Numbered from the stretch's first letter, positions 5,439 through 12,346 are shown. The stretch is 17,535 bases of DNA from Nitrospirota bacterium (GCA_023248415.1 JAHFEP010000042.1:1-17535); one strand, 5' to 3'. Notes: generated by a model not told the origin, from the letters alone. Translations and numbers: made by a program.

Positions 5439-5452
5439 AGTATATAAGACTT

Positions 5453-5731
5453 ATGATAAACGAACATTCAAAAAAAGAGGCTCTAAGCAGGCTGAAAAAG
5501 ATTGAGGGCCAGATAAGTGGCATAAGAAGGATGATAGAGGGGGAAAAATATTGTGTGGACATCCTCCATCAGATAAGCGCTGTTTCTGGCGCACTTGAGC
5601 AGGTGAGCAAGATTATAATGAAAAGGCATCTTGAGTCCTGTGTTACAGAGGCTATTAAAACCGGGACAACGAGGGAGAGGGATAAAAAAATAGATGAACT
5701 GATGGATGTCTTTAAAAGATTCGGGAGGTGA
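5453..5731 (+). CDS. csoR: CsoR-family copper-sensing repressor
   Basis: The 92-residue all-helical regulator has the family core LSRLKKIEGQISGIRRMIEGEKYCVDILHQISAVSGALEQVS. Cys34, His59 and Cys63 match the Cu(I) ligands Cys-His-Cys of CsoR (36/61/65 in M. tuberculosis), and Tyr33 and Glu82 are near the second-shell positions. That fingerprint separates it from the RcnR (Ni/Co) and formaldehyde-sensor members. Cu(I) binding should release it from the G-tract operator directly upstream. It leads a gene set of a YHS protein, a His-rich periplasmic protein and a Cu ATPase, all plausible targets. There is no clear ribosome site before the ATG, and the promoter lies so near that the transcript may be leaderless. 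Confidence 0.92.
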   Translation: MINEHSKKEALSRLKKIEGQISGIRRMIEGEKYCVDILHQISAVSGALEQVSKIIMKRHLESCVTEAIKTGTTRERDKKIDELMDVFKRFGR

Positions 5732-5736
5732 TAGTT

Positions 5737-5967
5737 ATGGTAAAAGACATCGTCTGTAATATGGAGATTAATGAGAATCAGGCTGCAGCAAGGTCTGAGT
5801 ACAAGGGTCTGACATACTACTTTTGCGCTGAGGCATGCAAAGAGAGGTTTGATGCAGAGCCAGAAACATATTTAAAGAAGCTTGGATGGTGGAAGAGGTT
5901 TCTGCTCAGGCTTGGAGATGCAAGCAGAGAAACATACGGCAATGAGCCGCCAAAGTGCTGTAAGTAG
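5737..5967 (+). CDS. YHS-domain metal-binding protein
   Basis: The ATG at 5737 is chosen because GGGAGGTGA (its ribosome site, overlapping the csoR stop) lies five bases upstream; a GTG at 5728 would place that site inside the gene. The 76-residue product is a YHS domain: KDIVCNMEI, YKGLTYYFCAEACKERFDAEPETYL, with a Cys in the first motif and the CxxxC of YYFCAEAC, then a basic Trp-rich tail ending PPKCCK. YHS domains bind metal through these Cys residues and occur alone or fused to copper ATPases, as in the ATPase encoded downstream here. It is likely a small cytoplasmic copper carrier for that pump, though this is inference. It is co-transcribed with csoR. Confidence 0.88.
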   Translation: MVKDIVCNMEINENQAAARSEYKGLTYYFCAEACKERFDAEPETYLKKLGWWKRFLLRLGDASRETYGNEPPKCCK

Positions 5968-5996
5968 TAGGGGCGGGTTTTAAACCCGCCCCTACT
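5966..5996. repeat. Long perfect GC-rich inverted repeat after the YHS gene
   Basis: Arms of 15 bp (AGTAGGGGCGGGTTT and its complement) surround a single T. The repeat begins in the stop codon of the YHS gene. It would make a very stable RNA hairpin but has no following T-run, so it resembles a dispersed repeat (GTAGGGGCGGGTTT class) more than a rho-independent terminator. It could still attenuate transcription between csoR-YHS and the next genes. Confidence 0.8.
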
Positions 5997-6027
5997 TATG
6001 CAACTAAATAATAGGAGGTTTTAAGAA

Positions 6028-6456
6028 ATGAGTAAGGTAAGTAGATTAGTAATAGTATTATCAACAATTTTTATCAGCGCAATCTTTGCCAATCACTCAT
6101 GGGCATCAAATCACGGTCATATGGGGCATGGTGTTGCACAGCTTCACCAAAAAGAGGTGAAAAAGCCCATAGAAATTTTGTGGCCAAAGAACAATGATGT
6201 GGTTAATGCAAAAGAAATAGAGGTAAAGATAAAGGTTGCGGATGAGTTGAAAGATAAGCTAAGCCATATACATGTCTATCTTAATGGCAAGAGATTAGAT
6301 CATGCAAGCCTGAAAGAGGATGCACTTCTCTTATGGGACTTAAAAGAGGGTGAGAATAAAGTTGAATTGGTTTTAGCAGAGGGTAAAAGCCACGATGAAC
6401 AATCAGCCGGTAAGCTAATTAAGGACAGCGTTACATTTAAGGTAAAGACAAAGTAA
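6028..6456 (+). CDS. Periplasmic His-rich protein with Ig-like domain, function unknown
   Basis: The 142-residue product has a signal peptide (about 6-26, cleavage after SWA) and then a short His/Met-rich stretch, NHGHMGHG, able to bind Cu or Ag. The remainder, PIEILWPKNNDVVNAKEIEVKIKV...HIHVYLNGKRL...LWDLKEGENKVELVLAEG, is a single beta-rich domain of the bacterial Ig-like type often found in secreted proteins. GGAGG precedes the ATG. Placed between the copper sensor/YHS pair and the Cu ATPase, it is probably a periplasmic copper binder, but no precise family is recognised. Confidence 0.75.
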   Translation: MSKVSRLVIVLSTIFISAIFANHSWASNHGHMGHGVAQLHQKEVKKPIEILWPKNNDVVNAKEIEVKIKVADELKDKLSHIHVYLNGKRLDHASLKEDALLLWDLKEGENKVELVLAEGKSHDEQSAGKLIKDSVTFKVKTK

Positions 6457-6466
6457 CCCCACCCTT

Positions 6467-6488
6467 CCTCCCCTTAATTAAGGGGAGG
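6467..6488. repeat. Perfect 22-bp palindrome upstream of copA
   Basis: CCTCCCCTTAA and TTAAGGGGAGG (11+11 bp, no loop) lie 10 bases after the previous stop and 32 bases before the ATPase start. It is the same CCCCTTTA/TAAAGGGG palindrome class found inside the ATPase gene. No T-tract follows. Confidence 0.8.
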
Positions 6489-6520
6489 AGTAAGAGGAGG
6501 GGTTAATAAAAGGAAACACC

Positions 6521-9196
6521 ATGGCAATTGACCCAATCTGCGGGATGACCGTTGATGAAAAAACTGCAAAGTATAAGAGTGAATATAGAGGCAAGCAATA
6601 CTATTTTTGCGCCCAAGGGTGTAAAGATAAATTTGAAAAAGACCCTGAGGCTGCATTAAGTAAATTTAATCCCCCTGTATCCCCCTTTACTAAAGGGGGA
6701 GAAGAAGGTATTAAAGAAGGGGGAAAGAAGATAGACCTTCCCATTAAAGGCATGTCCTGTGCCTCCTGCGCTGCAAAGGTAGAAAAGGGCTTATCCGCTG
6801 TAACAGGTGTTGAGGTTGCATCTGTAAATTTTGCAACAGAAAAGGCTACCATTACCTTTGACCCTCAAAAGACAAATATCGCAAGTTTTATACAGACTGT
6901 TAAAAACCTTGGCTACGATGCTAATATTGAAAAGGTTGTGCTTCCTATTCAGGGCATGACATGCGCCTCCTGCGTTCAGAAGGTTGAAAAGGCATTGAAC
7001 TCTACGCAAGGTGTAATCCATGCCTCAGTCAATTTTGCAACAGAAAAGGCTACTGTTGAATATATTTCTGGCCAGACCACAATAGCAGAATTGAAAAAGG
7101 CTGTAGAAGGAGCAGGCTACAAAGTTCTTGAGGTTGCGCCAGAAGAGGATTTATTAGAGAAAGAAGAGAAGGAGAGAAGAAAATCCTTTTTAGCTCTAAG
7201 AAACAAGGTTGTTGTATCAGCGCTTTTATCCATTCCAATCTTTATGGGAAGCTTTCCAGAATGGTTTCCATTCATTCCAAATATCCTGCAAAATAAATTT
7301 ATATTATTAATCCTTACACTCCCTGTCCAGTTCTGGGCAGGCAGGCAGTTTTACAGAGGTGCAACAACTGCTGCAAGGCATCTTACAACAGATATGAATA
7401 CTCTCATTGCAGTCGGCACATCTGCTGCATTTGGATACAGTGTTATTGCAACCTTCTTTCCAAATTTCTTTGAGGCGCGTGGACTAAAGGCAGATGTATA
7501 TTTTGATACAGCAGCAGTAATCATTACATTGATTCTACTTGGCAGACTCCTTGAGATGAGGGCTAAAGGACAGACATCAGAGGCAATAAAAAAATTGATA
7601 GGCCTTCAGGCAAAGACAGCGAGGGTAATAAGAAATAGCAAGGAAGAGGATATTCTGATTGAAGATGTAGCAGTGGGTGATGTAGTTCTTGTAAGGCCAG
7701 GAGAGAAGATACCAGTAGACGGGATAATTATAGATGGATACTCTTCAGTAGATGAATCCATGATTACTGGAGAAAGCATACCTGTGGAGAAAAAGAGCGG
7801 GGATGAGGTAATTGGCGCTACCATTAATAAAACAGGGAGCTTTAAGTTTAGGGCGACAAAGGTTGGAAAAGAGACAGCCTTAGCACAGATTATAAAACTG
7901 GTTCAGGAGGCGCAGGGGAGCAAGCCTCCTATTGCAAGGCTTGCAGATGTTATTGCGAGCTACTTTGTCCCTGCTGTTATTATTATTTCAGTAATAACAT
8001 TTATTATATGGTATATATTTGGGCCTGAGCCTTCATTCACCTATGCACTTTTAAATTTTGTTGCAGTATTGATTATTGCATGCCCCTGTGCATTAGGCCT
8101 TGCAACGCCAACATCAGTTATGGTTGGCACAGGAAAGGGCGCAATGAACGGAATACTATTTCGCGGCGGCGAGGCATTGGAGACAGCACATAAGTTAAAT
8201 GCCATTATTTTGGATAAAACAGGAACATTGACAAAGGGCGAGCCGTCTGTGACAGATATAATCCCCTCCAACCCCCCTTTAATAAAGGGGGGCGAGGGGG
8301 GATTAGAAAACATGAAAAAGGAAATACTTTCTTACGCTGCGTCTGCTGAAAAGGGTTCTGAACATCCATTGGGAGAGGCGATTGTAAAAAAGGCAAGGGA
8401 GATGAATATAGAGTTAGTTGATGCTGAGCAATTTAATGCCATACCGGGGCATGGCTTAGAGGCAAAGGTTCAAGGAAAAGATGTGCTGCTTGGAAATCTA
8501 AAATTAATGAGGGATAGAGACATTAAACTCAATGACCTTGAGAAAGATGCAGAGAGGCTTTCTGATGAAGGCAAGACCCCGATGTTTTTATCAGTTGATG
8601 GAAAGGCAGCAGGGATTATCGCTGTGGCAGATACATTAAAGCCTGATTCAAAGGTGGCAGTAGATGCCCTGCATAAGCTCGGCCTTGAGGTAATAATGCT
8701 CACAGGCGACAACAAGAGGACAGCAGAGGCAATTGCAAGGCAGGTTGGGATAGAGAGAGTTTTATCAGAGGTTTTGCCAGAGGACAAGGCAAGGCATGTT
8801 AAGATGCTTCAGGCAGAAGGCAAGAAAGTTGCAATGGTAGGCGATGGCATAAACGATGCGCCTGCCCTTGCACAGGCAGATATTGGCATTGCAATTGGCA
8901 CAGGCACAGATGTGGCAATGGAGGCATCTGATATTACATTAATCAGCGGTGATTTGCGCGGTATTGTTACAGCCATTGCATTGAGCAGGGCGACAATCAG
9001 AAATATTAAACAGAACCTCTTCTGGGCATTCTTTTACAATGCATCACTTATTCCTGTTGCAGCAGGGGCTTTATATCCATTCTTTGGAACCCTGCTTGAC
9101 CCAATGATTGCTGCTGGTGCAATGGGGCTGTCATCAGTGAGCGTTGTAAGCAATGCGCTCAGGCTGCGTTGGTTCAGGCCGCCGATACAGATTTAG
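6521..9196 (+). CDS. copA: P1B-type Cu(I)-exporting ATPase with N-terminal YHS domain
   Basis: The 891-residue pump is built as follows: YHS domain (1-46; Cys7, Cys30, Cys34), a repeat-encoded linker (50-70), two HMA domains (GMSCASC, Cys80/83; GMTCASC, Cys148/151), then the P1B core. The core shows TGES (417-420) of the actuator, the CPC ion motif (521-523) in ACPCALGLATP, the phosphorylation loop DKTGT from Asp565, the His-Pro pair of the nucleotide domain at 615-616, GDGINDAP (774-781), and YN (839-840) and MxxSS (868-872) in the last helices. CPC, YN and MxxSS define P1B-1 Cu+/Ag+ pumps. It moves Cu(I) out of the cytoplasm. AAAGGA precedes the ATG. Two dispersed palindromes are inserted in frame (linker and N-domain, residues 583-596), and the two HMA domains share an identical 23-base stretch. 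Confidence 0.96.
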   Translation: MAIDPICGMTVDEKTAKYKSEYRGKQYYFCAQGCKDKFEKDPEAALSKFNPPVSPFTKGGEEGIKEGGKKIDLPIKGMSCASCAAKVEKGLSAVTGVEVASVNFATEKATITFDPQKTNIASFIQTVKNLGYDANIEKVVLPIQGMTCASCVQKVEKALNSTQGVIHASVNFATEKATVEYISGQTTIAELKKAVEGAGYKVLEVAPEEDLLEKEEKERRKSFLALRNKVVVSALLSIPIFMGSFPEWFPFIPNILQNKFILLILTLPVQFWAGRQFYRGATTAARHLTTDMNTLIAVGTSAAFGYSVIATFFPNFFEARGLKADVYFDTAAVIITLILLGRLLEMRAKGQTSEAIKKLIGLQAKTARVIRNSKEEDILIEDVAVGDVVLVRPGEKIPVDGIIIDGYSSVDESMITGESIPVEKKSGDEVIGATINKTGSFKFRATKVGKETALAQIIKLVQEAQGSKPPIARLADVIASYFVPAVIIISVITFIIWYIFGPEPSFTYALLNFVAVLIIACPCALGLATPTSVMVGTGKGAMNGILFRGGEALETAHKLNAIILDKTGTLTKGEPSVTDIIPSNPPLIKGGEGGLENMKKEILSYAASAEKGSEHPLGEAIVKKAREMNIELVDAEQFNAIPGHGLEAKVQGKDVLLGNLKLMRDRDIKLNDLEKDAERLSDEGKTPMFLSVDGKAAGIIAVADTLKPDSKVAVDALHKLGLEVIMLTGDNKRTAEAIARQVGIERVLSEVLPEDKARHVKMLQAEGKKVAMVGDGINDAPALAQADIGIAIGTGTDVAMEASDITLISGDLRGIVTAIALSRATIRNIKQNLFWAFFYNASLIPVAAGALYPFFGTLLDPMIAAGAMGLSSVSVVSNALRLRWFRPPIQI
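6668..6724 (+). repeat. Palindromic element inserted in frame in copA (linker)
   Basis: The core CCCCCTTTA-C-TAAAGGGGG (6681-6699) is flanked by AATCCCCCT on the left and an AGGGGGA stretch on the right. It is translated as NPPVSPFTKGGEEG..., a peptide type seen wherever such elements enter genes. It lies between the YHS and first HMA domain, where length is tolerated. Confidence 0.85.
8260..8304 (+). repeat. Second palindromic element inserted in frame in copA (N-domain)
   Basis: The core CCCCCCTTTA-A-TAAAGGGGGG (8272-8292) lies within AATCCCC...GGGGGATT. It is translated as SNPPLIKGGEGGL (about 583-595), just after the phosphorylation loop, where the nucleotide-binding domain begins. Known Cu ATPases have no such peptide here, so it is an insertion in a surface loop. 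Confidence 0.85.
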
Positions 9197-9229
9197 CGAT
9201 AGGGATTTTTTTTTAATAATCTCCCCTAC

Positions 9230-9250
9230 CCCCTCTTTAGAAAAGAGGGG
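9230..9250. repeat. Palindrome after copA
   Basis: CCCCTCTTT and AAAGAGGGG flank a three-base loop. It lies 34 bases after the copA stop. A run of eight to nine T precedes it and none follows on the plus strand, so on the plus strand it is not a normal terminator; it belongs to the same repeat class as the copA insertions. Confidence 0.7.
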
Positions 9251-9299
9251 AATTTAATATATGACAATTTTCTATATCTAAATCTAAAAATAATTTCTC

Positions 9300-9328
9300 T
9301 TGCATAGTTTTAGAAGTAGAATTATAAT
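9300..9328 (+). promoter_or_regulatory. Sigma70-like promoter before the YajG-like gene
   Basis: TTGCAT (9300-9305), a 17-base spacer, then TATAAT (9323-9328). The start would be near 9335, about 35 bases before the ATG at 9370. No operator-like dyad is seen. Confidence 0.65.
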
Positions 9329-9369
9329 TTTGACATCACACTAACCTTTTTAAAAGAGGTGGAATAATA

Positions 9370-10014
9370 ATGATTAAAAAAATCTTAAGCCTGATATCAT
9401 TTCTGTTGTTTTTATCCCCCCATCTGACATTTGCAGAGAACATATCTTTAAACCTGAAATATATACCCTCACCAGCAGTAGGTACTGCGGTTAACAGCAA
9501 TATATCAATAGGAATTACAAAGATTACAGATAAACGTGACAGGGAGGAGAAGAATTTTGCAGGCAAGAGGATAGCATATTCAGGTTCTAAGGACTTTTTT
9601 GCGCCTGCAGGCGTCTCTGTAGAAGATGCGGTTACTGAGATGCTCGGTGAATATTTTATGAAGAAAGGATTTAACTGGAAGAAGGCTGAAAGATGGAATT
9701 TAGATGCCCAAAACCTTAATGCAGATTGGGGCGATATTGTTGTTGGCGGAGAGATAGTGGAGCTGTGGAGCGATGTTATTTCTAAATTTATGGCTAACGA
9801 GCATAAGGTGAAGGCAAGGCTAAAGATTGTAATTGCTGATCCAAAGGAGAAGAGGATATTGTGGACAGATACTGCTACAACATCCCTTGAGATGAAGGAG
9901 CCGTTGTTTCACGCGGAGTCTGTGGAAAAGATGATAAACGAGGCAGTCTCAAGCTGTATTGAAAATATATTTGAGGACCGTGCGTTTAAAGAAATTCTAA
10001 ACTCAAGGCGCTAA
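9370..10014 (+). CDS. YajG-like secreted protein
   Basis: The 214-residue product has a signal peptide (LISFLLFLSPHLTFA, cleavage near residue 22) without a lipobox Cys, so it should be soluble periplasmic or peripheral rather than a lipoprotein. The mature part resembles the YajG lipoprotein family: an early stretch with IGITKITDKRDREE, then VEDAVTEMLGEYFMKKGF, then VVGGEIVELWSDV...KVKARLKIVIADPKEKRILW, and a final helix. The family's function is poorly known; it is linked to the outer membrane. GAGGTGG before the ATG and its own promoter make it the first gene of its unit. It is probably unrelated to the copper genes before it. Confidence 0.7.
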   Translation: MIKKILSLISFLLFLSPHLTFAENISLNLKYIPSPAVGTAVNSNISIGITKITDKRDREEKNFAGKRIAYSGSKDFFAPAGVSVEDAVTEMLGEYFMKKGFNWKKAERWNLDAQNLNADWGDIVVGGEIVELWSDVISKFMANEHKVKARLKIVIADPKEKRILWTDTATTSLEMKEPLFHAESVEKMINEAVSSCIENIFEDRAFKEILNSRR

Positions 10015-10045
10015 AAAACTCTTTTTATAAAAGGAGGTGAGAATC

Positions 10046-10108
10046 GTGATTATCAAGAAGATTGCAAAAAAGACAGCAGGCACATGCAAGTGCCATCAGT
10101 CATGCTGA
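10046..10108 (+). CDS. Tiny Cys-rich peptide ORF with optional TGA read-through
   Basis: AAAGGAGGTGA lies a few bases before GTG 10046, one of the best ribosome sites in the window, yet the frame is only 20 codons: MIIKKIAKKTAGTCKCHQSC then TGA (10106-10108). Beyond the TGA the frame continues CNIPNCKCF and stays open to TAA at 10190, so a read-through product would have a C-x-C...C-U-C...C-x-C pattern like a small metallothionein. A terminator hairpin lies inside the read-through part, which weakens that idea, and no convincing SECIS is seen. It could be a genuine 20-residue peptide, a leader, or a decayed gene start. Confidence 0.4.
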   Translation: MIIKKIAKKTAGTCKCHQSC

Positions 10109-10144
10109 TGTAATATTCCGAACTGTAAGTGTTTTTTAATAAAT

Positions 10145-10178
10145 GGGGACAGAATGTTGAATTGTCCCCTTATTTTTT
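10145..10178 (+). terminator. Rho-independent terminator before lolA
   Basis: GGGGACA (10145-10151) pairs with TGTCCCC (10163-10169) around an 11-base loop and is followed by TTATTTTTTAT. It should end transcription from the YajG-like gene and the small ORF. It lies only about 15 bases before the TTG start of the next gene. Confidence 0.8.
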
Positions 10179-10193
10179 ATTGGAGAATGTAAA

Positions 10194-10904
10194 TTGTATT
10201 TTAGAAAATTGAGATATTTATTATTTATTGCAGTTTTTTTTTGGGCTAACATGGTTTTTGCTGCAGAGCCTAATGAACTTAATGCCATCTTGAAAAAGAT
10301 AGACGAAAAGCAAAAATCAGTTGAAACAATGAAGGGGCAGTTTATCCAGAGAAAATCACTGAGCTTATTGCAGAATGAGGTAGTATCAAGAGGCACAATG
10401 TATTTCAAGAGGCCGCAGAAGATGGTATGGGAATATAAAGAGCCTGAAAAAAACACAATGATTGTTAATGGCAATATCGTCTGGTTCTACCTGCCTGATT
10501 TAAAGGAGGCTACAAGGTTTGATTTGTCGCAAAAGGCAGAGATAAAGAGCATCTTTGAAAAGATGGCAATAGGCATGGGACAGAGCGGAGAGGAGATGAA
10601 AAAGAGTTATGATGTGTCACTTTTAAAAAAGATAAAGAAATCTGGCCTGTCTGCCGAACAGGCAGGTAAAAACATCATTATCCTCCAGCTTATTCCAAAG
10701 GACGCTTCTATTTCTAATTTCTTTAAAAAGATACATCTTTGGTTTGAAGAAGACGGCGCGCTTTATAAGACAGAGCTTTTTGAAAAGAATAATGATATGA
10801 CAATAATTGAATTTAAAAATATGAAGTTTAATGCCTCTATTTCTGATTCAGTCTTTGACTTCAGTCCGCCAAATAATGTAAAGGTTTCTAATCCCTTACA
10901 ATAA
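10194..10904 (+). CDS. lolA: LolA-family outer-membrane lipoprotein carrier-like protein
   Basis: The 236-residue product has a signal peptide (LLFIAVFFWANMVFA, cleavage near residue 23). It then has the LolA pattern: LKKIDEKQKSVETMKGQFIQRK, a GTMYFKRPQKMVWEYKEPEK block (the conserved F-x-x-KPGKMRWEY region), IVNGNIVWFYLPDLKEATRF, and a C-terminal FDFSPPNNVKV like the F-x-P-P-x-G-V end of LolA. LolA carries lipoproteins through the periplasm to LolB. The start is TTG at 10194 with GGAGA eight bases upstream; the next in-frame ATG (codon 20) would remove the signal peptide. The di-haem b-type membrane protein gene starts two bases after it, an arrangement that suggests a specialised LolA-like carrier. 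A short palindrome is inserted near residues 150-157. Confidence 0.85.
   Translation: MYFRKLRYLLFIAVFFWANMVFAAEPNELNAILKKIDEKQKSVETMKGQFIQRKSLSLLQNEVVSRGTMYFKRPQKMVWEYKEPEKNTMIVNGNIVWFYLPDLKEATRFDLSQKAEIKSIFEKMAIGMGQSGEEMKKSYDVSLLKKIKKSGLSAEQAGKNIIILQLIPKDASISNFFKKIHLWFEEDGALYKTELFEKNNDMTIIEFKNMKFNASISDSVFDFSPPNNVKVSNPLQ
10646..10666 (+). repeat. Short palindrome inserted in lolA, shared with the merR leader
   Basis: The sequence TGTCTGCCGAACAGGCAGG (10648-10666) differs from TGTCTGCCGACAGGCAGG in the merR leader (3353-3370) by one base. It has two alternative overlapping stems, CCTGT/ACAGG and CTGCC/GGCAG. It encodes LSAEQAGK in a region where LolA proteins have no conserved insertion. Confidence 0.75.
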
Positions 10905-10906
10905 AC

Positions 10907-11728
10907 ATGAATAGACTCCTTCAATACATATCAATCATTTTTTCATACAGCCTTACAATAGTAGTTGTTTTAATATTTTCTTATTGGTGGTATTTTCAGG
11001 AATTCTCGCCGTCCAAAGGGATAGGCCACTGGATTGGATACACTGGCGGCGGGATGATGGTCTTTACACAGGTATACACAATCAGAAGAAGATTGAAATT
11101 TCTGCAGGGTATAGGCGTAAGAAAGGCATGGCTTGACCTTCATATCTATTTAGGGCTTATCGGTCCGATATTAATTACCTATCATACCACATATAAATTA
11201 GGCGGGATTGTTGCTGTCAGCTTCTGGAGCATGGTAGTTGTCATGGTCAGCGGGATAATCGGAAGATATATATATGTCCAGATACCTGTGGGAATTGCCG
11301 ATAATCAAGATGAACTAAACAGGCTGAAAGGGGAGAGTGACTTACTCACAAAGAAGATTGATAAATATTTTCCTGCAGGTGTTTCAATACATACTATTGT
11401 TGAAGAATTATCAGGCATGAAAAAGGTAGCAGTGTATCACGGCTTAAAATCATTAGTGTATCTATTTATAGGCGATGTTTTAAGGCCGTTCCGCTTCTTT
11501 GGTCTCAGAATAAAACTCCTTTTTAGATTCAGATTGCCATTTAAACCACGTAGAGAGGTTTATAGATTAGTAAGGGAGCAGACAATGATAATACGCAGGG
11601 TTATCCTGCTTCAGGTTGCCCAGCAGCTTCTTGATTACTGGATTGTATTTCACAGGATTTTTGCATGGGTCATGTTTAATATAATGATACTGCATATAGT
11701 AGTTGCCTTGCTCTTTAAGGCTGCTTAA
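10907..11728 (+). CDS. Ferric-reductase-like di-haem b membrane protein
   Basis: The 273-residue protein has about five hydrophobic helices (about 9-29, 45-60, 77-95, 101-124, 244-270) and a hydrophilic loop at 130-225. His79 and His93 in one helix and His249 and His263 in another are each 14 apart (H-x13-H), the arrangement by which ferric reductase/NOX-type proteins hold two stacked haems across the membrane. No FAD or NAD domain follows, so it would be a transmembrane electron conduit only. The start is two bases after lolA and has a weak ribosome site, suggesting coupling. It may connect the quinone or cytoplasmic pool to periplasmic cytochromes. The exact family name is not certain. Confidence 0.7.
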   Translation: MNRLLQYISIIFSYSLTIVVVLIFSYWWYFQEFSPSKGIGHWIGYTGGGMMVFTQVYTIRRRLKFLQGIGVRKAWLDLHIYLGLIGPILITYHTTYKLGGIVAVSFWSMVVVMVSGIIGRYIYVQIPVGIADNQDELNRLKGESDLLTKKIDKYFPAGVSIHTIVEELSGMKKVAVYHGLKSLVYLFIGDVLRPFRFFGLRIKLLFRFRLPFKPRREVYRLVREQTMIIRRVILLQVAQQLLDYWIVFHRIFAWVMFNIMILHIVVALLFKAA

Positions 11729-12183
11729 ATATCATGCGGTCTGATAAAGGCATCTGATACCCATCCTGATTTGCCCTCTCCTTTTTCATCTATAATAGTT
11801 ACATAATACCATATCTGCCTGTCTGCGATCTTTACCTTTGTCCCGTTTTTAACCATTCCAATTGTTACAGGCTCTCCGCTAACATTGCTTGGCCTGTCAA
11901 TGAGCTCAATTGTCTCTTTTACTAAATCACCATTTTTATCCCTTCCGGATATATATACCTTTGAATCTATCTGATAGACGCCTGTTATCTGCTGCTGTTG
12001 TGTTGCCATAGGTAGGAGGTAATACCAGACAATCAATAGTATGGCTATTGCCCATATTATTAGTGAAGAGATAAGATATGTTTTCCAGTTGACCTTCTTT
12101 TGTCCTGAAATCTCGCCGCTAATCTTTGCCCTAAAAAGCTCTTCTTCTTTAATCCTTTTCTTTTCTTCTTCTGTCAGCGCCAT
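11725..12183 (-). CDS. Membrane-anchored SH3-type protein, function unknown
   Basis: The 152-residue product has a charged, helical N-terminus (MALTEEEKKRIKEEELFRAKISGE, a short-region typical of small anchored proteins), one transmembrane helix (about 36-56), and an external C-terminal domain. The last part, VTIGMVKNGTKVKIADRQIWYYVTIIDEKGEGKSGWVSDAFIRP, matches the bacterial SH3 (SH3b) pattern ending in GWVxxxFI. Such domains often bind cell-wall peptides or partner proteins. It is on the opposite strand from its neighbours, its stop overlaps that of the b-type haem gene by four bases, and AGGAGG precedes its ATG. No catalytic domain is present. Confidence 0.72.
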   Translation of the reverse strand: MALTEEEKKRIKEEELFRAKISGEISGQKKVNWKTYLISSLIIWAIAILLIVWYYLLPMATQQQQITGVYQIDSKVYISGRDKNGDLVKETIELIDRPSNVSGEPVTIGMVKNGTKVKIADRQIWYYVTIIDEKGEGKSGWVSDAFIRPHDI

Positions 12184-12346
12184 ATTTCCTCCTGCTATAA
12201 ATGTTTAAATATTAATATTTTATGTAAAATTTTGGTAAAGTCAATTAAAAATGCTTGACAAGATTAATTTAGAGGATTAACCTTTATAATAGTTTTAAGT
12301 ATTGATTATAGGTTTCTTATCTGCTGTGCGCAAGGAGGGTAGAATA

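Noticed and set aside
5966..5996. Rho-independent terminator after the YHS gene
   Set aside because: The stem is strong but no T-run follows; kept as a dispersed inverted repeat.
12255..12290. TTGACA and TATAAT before the secreted two-Cys protein as a promoter
   Set aside because: They are 24 bases apart, too far for a normal sigma70 promoter; TATAAT may be used with another -35, but I cannot support one.
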